From Iris pallida (taxonomy: Eukaryota; Streptophyta; Magnoliopsida; Asparagales; Iridaceae), in NCBI GenBank assembly GCA_029216955.1, contig JANAVB010004105.1, forward strand, positions 171,501 to 235,500: 64,000 nucleotides of DNA, written 5' to 3'. A program made the translations under genes and the position numbers. Shown piece by piece: positions 57,523 to 64,000 of this stretch. Position 1 is the first letter of the stretch. The number at the start of each line of letters is the position of its first letter. The notes under the pieces are model-generated. The model made no database searches. It was not told the origin of the DNA and worked only from the letters and a program-made list of their open reading frames with translations.

Positions 57523-57889
57523 TGTCACCCCCAATTTTCGAATTAGGGGTATTTTTGTCATTTTTCAAGTTTTATAATTTTTAGGAATTTTATTTGATTT
57601 TATGTGATTTTTTGGGATTTATTTGGTTTGGTTTGGATTTTATCCAATTCGGACTCAAGTTGGAGACCCGGGTAGCCTGGACCCTAGTGGGACCCACATA
57701 CTAGCTGGGCTTGGCCTACATACCATCATAATTAGGTTAGAAATCATAAACCCTATTTCCATGGTTTAATTAGTCATTTTAGAGCTTGATTAGTATTTAG
57801 ATTTTAAACCGAAACAAACCCGAACCAACCCAACCTAAGTTTAATGGGTTGGAGGGTTATTGGATCACACCCACAACCCAATAACCCCC

Positions 57890-57920
<31 letters not shown>

Positions 57921-58179
57921 ATGGCCGGCCAAGAGCAAGTCCCGCCCCCCCTTTCTTCTACACTAAGTAACAACTCTCTCTCTCTCTCTAAAAATCCCTT
58001 TTCTTCCCAAACTCCTTCTTCCCTACAAGAAACCTATTTTAGGTATGTCATTATTTCTATATTTATTACTCCTTTCCATTTATTGTCTTCACAATTATTG
58101 TAGAGGGGGAGATTCTCTACCATTTGCCCATAAATTTCACAGGGTTCCCTAGAAATCTAGGTTAAGGATTATTAGGGAT

Positions 58180-58220
58180 TTATATATATATATTGAATGG
58201 TATATATATATATGTATATA

Positions 58221-58275
<55 letters not shown>

Positions 58276-58592
58276 GTTTATAGGTATTTGTGTGTGTGTA
58301 GGGGAAATGGTAGTGGTGGTGTTTGTGTGTGAGCGTGGTGGTGAGAGTGTGTGTTGGTGTGTGTGAGAGTGAGTGTGTGTTTGTGTGGTAGGGAGAGTGT
58401 GTGTGAGTGTGTATGCATTTACATATATATATCTATATGTGTGTGTGTCAATGTATATATATGTATATCTATATGTGTGTGTATATATGTATATATATAG
58501 ATAGAGGGATGGATATTAGATTATATATATAGGTGTATGTAGATATATATATAGATAGATATATGGATAGATAGATATATAGATAGATAGGA

Positions 58593-58685
<93 letters not shown>

Positions 58686-58847
58686 GAAGAGGAAGTAGTA
58701 GAAGGAGAAGAAGAAGAAGACAGCAGTAATAGCAGCAGGGAGCAGCAGCTCCAGCTGCTACAGTAGCAGTAGCACTGGCAGCAGTGCTGCCAGTGAACCC
58801 CCCCTTTTTCCAGCCCTTTAAGCCCCTATTTTACCCCCATTAACCCC

Positions 58848-58924
<77 letters not shown>
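58180..58924. repeat. Microsatellite block in the 3' LTR
   Basis: Long (TA)n tracts at 58220-58265, 58594-58648 and 58852-58925, with (GA)n at 58649-58682. Tract lengths differ from the 5' LTR, as expected from slippage or assembly. Confidence 0.9.
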
Positions 58925-58929
<5 letters not shown>

Positions 58930-59675
58930 ATAGTTAGATAGGAAGAGGAAGAAAAGAATAAGAAGAAATTAGAAGAAGAAGGATTAGAAGAAGTTAGAAG
59001 TTGAGAAGAATTAGAAGAGTTAGAAAAGAATTAGAAAAGGAAGAATAGGAAGAAGATAGAAGAAGTTAGGAGAATAGGAAAGAATGAAATAAAAGAAGAT
59101 TAGAAATGAGAGGAAGAGTTAGAAGAAGATGAATTAGGAGAATAGAATTTAGAGAAGGGGAATTTGAAGAGAAGGGAATAGAAGAAGAAGAATAGGGAGG
59201 AAAGTGGGAAAAATAGAAATAGAGGAGATCGAGTTAGAGGGTGAAACGGAGCTCGGAGTGTCGGAATGAGTTGAAACTTGGCGTGGAGTTAGAATACGTG
59301 AATTAGATTTTGCGGGTAGGCTCCCGAGTGAAAATCGGGGTTGTAGGGCGCCGGTATCGCGCCGTACCATTACGTATCTTGAAATATTCAAGATATCGGC
59401 AATGGGCCGTATCACGGACTAGACGTCCGTTTTACTTAGGTATCTTGGTAGGTAATATATGTATAGGCTAGTACCTTACTACTCTAAGGAGCTCGGGTCA
59501 AAATAACAAGCGTAGGTAGGCTAACTAGGTTTCCACCTAGGCTAGAAATTTACCTTAGAAAAGGTAAAATAGGATATTGGCCTACGGCCAAGATTTGGGT
59601 TTCGAAGTCCAAGATGGACTTGGATATGGGTTGTAGAGGTTGGTAATGAATAAAAATAGCCGTCTAGACCTAGTC

Positions 59676-60029
59676 TTGACCCCGGTTGACCACGGTTGAC
59701 TTTTTAGACTAAAAGTCAACTATGGGTCAACACTTACCCAATTTAGTCCCAAATTCCTTTAGACTTGAGTAGTTGACCAAAAGTCAACTATTAGTCACCA
59801 TTGACCTAGGATTGACCTAGGGTTGACCAGAGTTGACCGGAGTTGACCAGTTGACCAAAAGTCAACTGTAAGTCAACCGTTGACTCAAATCGACCTAGAT
59901 TAATTCCGTTTGACTTGCATTGACCCAGTTTGACCTGGTTAGGCCTAATATGACTTAGGTTGACCTCGTACAGTCTAGTTTGATGTGTATTGACCTAGAA
60001 TAACTTAATAGGATTTAAATTGTCTTGAC
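59676..60029 (+). promoter_or_regulatory. W-box (TTGAC) cluster in the 3' LTR
   Basis: The same cluster as in the 5' LTR, conserved nearly base for base. In this copy it could act on downstream DNA. Confidence 0.5.
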
Positions 60030-61264
60030 TTTAATTCCTAAACATAGTATTGATACGTCTTGTTCTCTATAGGTCCTCGAGACGCTGCATTTGCTCCAGT
60101 TGACATATCATACCATATTACAGGCGAGTACATTCTCTGACACTTTTCCAATTTACGATGATTGTTATAATTCATGTAATTAGTGTAGATATGCTTGTTC
60201 TCGACACATTGGTCACACAGATTGGTATTCATGGATCCCGACATGAGATGTTATTCCTCGTTATCTTGGTATATCTTGTGCAAGCCCCCTTGTAGTTCTT
60301 GTGCAGTATATGGACCCCGATTCTCGAGGGGACTTACTCCATTCTCGTAGAATCCCGTGTCGTAACGTGTCTTGCTTGGATCCACTCTACCAGTCGGGGA
60401 CGGGGAGTACTAGTGTAGATGTATGGTCATACCCGCCTTGTATATATTGTGATCCTTGTGAATGCCAATCCTACACCACACGTATGATTGGCTAGATCAT
60501 AACCTTGTGCAGACCCAATTCGGCCACATGTTGTAGCTAGTACTCACACACCTAGATATATGATTCTTGATTCTTGTACATACCATGATCAGTTTACTTG
60601 CCTTGTTCTAGCTCTAGTTTTACAGCTTACCTTGCCATGATACTCACATGTACATTCCATGATTTTCTTGTATATACTCTCTATTTACAGACTTACAGTC
60701 TTATACCTTTTGTCATATCTTGTGAACTGTTGTTAGTAGATTGTACTCGTTCCATCCTGACAGAATATGTTGAAAATATTACAGATGCTGACGAGGGAGA
60801 TTACTGTACCTACTACGGTCCGGATGACGTAGTGGGCCTAGACCTGGAGACTTTGGTCCAGCAGGGCTTAGCTCCGCCTGGCGAGACCTTATCTATTGCT
60901 TAGTTAGAGTAGGTCTTTTATACTGGATCTTGTCTCCAGCTACTTTTGAGACTGTTATTATTATGGATTGTATTAGAGACTTGGACTTGTATATATTCTT
61001 GTGTTGGACTTGACAGGTTATTATTTTATCATCTTGTTGTCTTTATCTTTCAGTCTTTACTTTATCATCTTAGAGTTGTGATTGAGCACTCATATATATT
61101 CATTGCTTGTCCTCCGTTCGGAGTTGACAATATTCTCGACAGGTTTTGATATATATATATAAACTGTTTAGAGTAGAAAACCTACAGCGTTCTACGCCAT
61201 TTTTACGGTGAGGGCTGGGCATTGTAACGTGCACGTGCCCTTATAACGGGTGCGGGTCGTGACA

Positions 61265-62440
61265 CCTGTTCTCTCTCTCTTCATCATTCACCACCCAGTC
61301 TCTGGCCGACCCCGGTCGAGCACCACCACCCCTCGTCGGAGTCCGACATTCCCACCACCATTACCACTACCACAGCCGGAGCCACATCACCATGGTCGAC
61401 TCCATCAACGCCGACCAGAGCCTCACCGACTTTAGACTTCGTTCTCGATTTGAGCGCCATCACTTCAAGCTCCGTGCAAAAACATCGGAGTTCGAGCTAC
61501 TCCTTCGAAGATCGAGTTGCCACACCACTAGCTCGTAGATCGAGCTACTGCCTCTTCGTGGAGCACGCCGTCCCTCGAGCAGAGCAGATACCTTGGGAAC
61601 GACGTCAGAGCCTCACCGACAAAGCTGCGCCGCCGCCTCCTTCAGATCTGGTTCGGATCTGAGGTTCTCGAGCTCCACCGAGAAGCCCCGTGTCCGACCG
61701 GATCTTGAGCCTATGTCGCCAAATTCTGCCTCAGAACACCAGATCCGCCGGCTAGGTAATACTCGCATCGAGTTGCTCGACCTCCTTCACTTCTTGTTAT
61801 TGGACTAGGGTTGTGTTTGGGTTGGGGCTCTCTAAAGTTTGGAGTTGGGGTTTCCTTCGTAAGTGGCTAGTAGAGAAAGGAGATGACGATATCTAAGGTT
61901 AGGATTTAGGGCTGAGTGAAGTGAGAGGGAGAGGTTGGTCGGCTGGGAGTAAGAGTATGGTGAGGAAGAGAGGTACTGGACTGGGAGTTGAGAGAAAGGA
62001 GGCGGAAAGAAGAAGAAGTCATGGGGTTGTTCTGAGAAGTATGCGGCTGAAGGGTTTTGTAAGGAAGAAGATGAGGAGTGAAGATGAAGCCGGCTGTGAA
62101 TGTTATGGTATAGGTATGAGAGATAATTATTTAGGATTGAGGAAGAGAGGTGAATGTTAGGCTCTGTGACTATGTGGATTAGAAAGGAGGATGGAGAGAG
62201 TTTCATCTCTAGTTTCAATATTGGGTGTGACCCTTCGAGTAGGGAGCCGAGCTAGTCTGTCATCTCCGTAAATGTCAGCTTTGTCTCTTCGAAGTTTGGA
62301 AGGACAGTCCAAGTTGTCCCTTCAAAAATTGAAGAGTCAAATTAAGTTGTTCTCTCAAATTGATGAGTCTGCTAAGCTAGCAAGGGACGAGAGAATATTT
62401 ATGGGCCGGGTGAGTTGGGTTTAGCGGGCTGCAGCATTTG
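61265..62440. other. Unassigned; leader-like continuation of the flank at 51785
   Basis: CT-rich, then GC-rich sequence with Pro/Ser/Arg-codon-rich open frames to about 61760, then purine-rich sequence. Short frames (61-128 codons) on both strands show no motif. It may be the rest of the older LTR starting near 51036, or a degraded gene 5' region. Confidence 0.3.
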
Positions 62441-64000
62441 TGTCACGATCCGCACCCGCTTTTCGGACGCGAGCTCGTGAGCAAGCCAGCTACGCATCAA
62501 GCGGACTCCAACCCGAGTCGAATACGTAAACGCTGTCATGGCTAGGGTAAGCTGCCAAATCATGGCAAAGGTAAATCTATATCTCAATCCACAATAAATA
62601 TACAAAACATGAATGAACAAGTATGGGTCATGGTCTGCAGCCCATTATCATATTGTCCGATTAGACTCCAAGAATGATATGAGTCTATAAATAAGCAGAA
62701 TATATCATGGTATGAAATATAAAGCACGAGAAGATAATAACAAAATCACAAGCAAATACCTGTATCATGCATCGCAATCCTCAACCATCCCGCTCTGCTA
62801 ACTAACTCCATGCAATCGCTAAACTTGAAGAGATCATCAGGTCCTCAGGAGACATAGCAAGATACATAAAAACATGCCTATATAGCAGTTTATCATGCAA
62901 TAATAAAAATACAGGAATAAACGGAAAAAAGACCAATCAATACGAAAACACGACTATATACGACTAGAAGAACCACTACGCATAAACGAACTGCTGGAGA
63001 AGAACAAGAGAACACGATATCACGATGTCAACGGATAACCAATAGAATACTCAAACCCTCGCCCCCTAGTGTGGACTCGCAGGTTTGAACAACTACTAAC
63101 CCTCATGGACTCGCAGGCTAGCATCAGGAATTCAAGGTACAGCAGTTCCGTTATGACTTATTCATCCTATGACACGATACGACTCAGTTCAAGTACAATG
63201 ATGACACGACACGACCCAATCAAGATACACGAGAGAACCAATCCAATATGAAATACAAAATTAACTATGAACAAGAGCTATATATGTATATCCAATATGA
63301 ACTACAAGCTAACTATGAACAAAGACTATATGTGCATACTAGCATGCACGATGTACAAATCACATATGAATAATCAACTAGTAAAACTAGATAATAATAA
63401 TAATATGCATGTAAATAAACTGTAGAGGGAGGCAAGATATACTTGCCTGCAAAGTCGTCCAATCTGTGATGAGGGCAAGAACTCGAAAGAGATTGTAAGC
63501 CTAAAAATCAACAAAATCCATGGTTATTTTCTAGTATTTAATTCCTGTCATTTTTTATTATTATGGTTTTTTTTGTCTTATTATTTACAATTTAGACTAT
63601 TGTTAGGCTTTATATAATTTCTAATTAAAATATATAATAGTCTTTTAGATATTGATTACTTAACTTGTAATCTAATTAAGTATACCATATCTTTCAAAAC
63701 ATAAAATGGAATGTTAGATTTATTTCTCTAACTATATACATATACATATATCTATCCTATGGTTAATTATGTAAAAGAGGAAAAGGAAGGGCCTATATGT
63801 AAATTTGGAAGGAACTTTGGTTGAGAACAGAAAGCACATGCTCTCCAAAGGAATCTTTTCTTATAACTTATTCTCTTTCCTCTTTACTTGCTATGTGTAC
63901 AAACATAACTATGTCCCTTGACTCCCTTCTACTTCTATTAAATGAGAACGAATATTGTTTCACCATATATTAATTTCTTCTCATATTCTTCCCTACACGT
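62441..64000 (-). repeat. Partial Ty3-type LTR, opposite orientation
   Basis: It begins TGTCACGATCCGCACCCGC, the complement of the LTR end (GCGGGTGCGGRTCGTGACA) of the gag-only element. Further in, near 63440-63465, the complement reads GCAGGCAAGTATATC, like the CAGGYGAGT sites near the ends of the other LTRs. The other end is outside the window or not recognised. Confidence 0.5.

Larger units (their letters stand above)
51786..61264 (+). mobile_element. Non-autonomous Ty3-type retrotransposon with gag only (TR-GAG-like), 9.5 kb
   Basis: LTRs of 3798 and 3742 bp start TGTCACCCCC and end CGTGACA. A perfect 5-bp TSD CCTGT flanks it (51781-51785 and 61265-61269). The interior is only 1939 bp (55584-57522) and encodes Gag; there is no protease, RT, integrase or room for them. 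Its post-LTR motif and pre-3'-LTR box match those of the 20-kb element, and Gag is related, which suggests mobilisation in trans. Confidence 0.92.
57523..61264 (+). repeat. 3' LTR of the gag-only element
   Basis: 3742 bp, colinear with the 5' LTR. Differences are mostly in microsatellite length, including a (GA)n run at 58649-58682 not seen in the 5' LTR. Confidence 0.92.

Noticed and set aside
61450..61808. Possible gene exons after the gag-only element
   Set aside because: Frames of about 70 codons without motifs; sequence resembles an LTR leader, so no CDS is claimed.

Overview
The window is nuclear DNA from a flowering plant. The evidence is an intron-split gene with GT-AG junctions, long LTR retrotransposons of the Ty1/copia and Ty3 types, MITEs with target-site duplications (TSDs), a tRNA-derived SINE, and plant-only domains (WRC; plant mobile domain). 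I cannot name the species. AT-rich introns and intergenic DNA do not look like a grass, but that is only an impression.

Layout. (1) 1-10372: unassigned DNA with a Mutator-type MITE, a 1.3-kb hAT-like element and a decayed Ty3 element with about 1.2-kb LTRs. (2) 10373-18099, minus strand: the only well-supported host gene. It is the 5' part of a KDM3/JMJ25-type histone H3K9 demethylase: six exons, 551 codons, WRC plus RING-like plus C4 zinc-finger regions. The JmjC catalytic exons were not found in the 10 kb downstream. Its introns carry two MITEs and three copies of a dispersed repeat, and a third MITE lies just upstream of the start codon. (3) 19374-26329: a SINE, then a 6.7-kb copia element on the minus strand flanked by an abnormally long 94-bp direct duplication. 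This element has an array of nine short hairpins between pol and its 3' LTR. (4) 27594-29084: a broken plant-mobile-domain gene. (5) 30650-50825: a 20.2-kb Ty3/chromovirus-like element with 3.7-kb LTRs and a perfect TSD. It is interrupted inside the gag zinc-knuckle coding region by a 7.8-kb copia element. (6) 51786-61264: a non-autonomous Ty3 element with 3.7-3.8-kb LTRs and only about 1.9 kb inside, coding gag alone. Its LTRs hold a dense cluster of TTGAC (W-box) cores. (7) 62441-64000: part of another Ty3-type LTR in the opposite orientation.

How the parts relate. Most of the window is layered retrotransposon insertions. The full Ty3 element and the gag-only element share a post-LTR motif and a 19-bp box before the 3' LTR, so the second may be mobilised in trans by relatives of the first. 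All large elements carry stops, frameshifts or lost catalytic residues, so none looks autonomous now. Many lesions are of the C-to-T / G-to-A kind.
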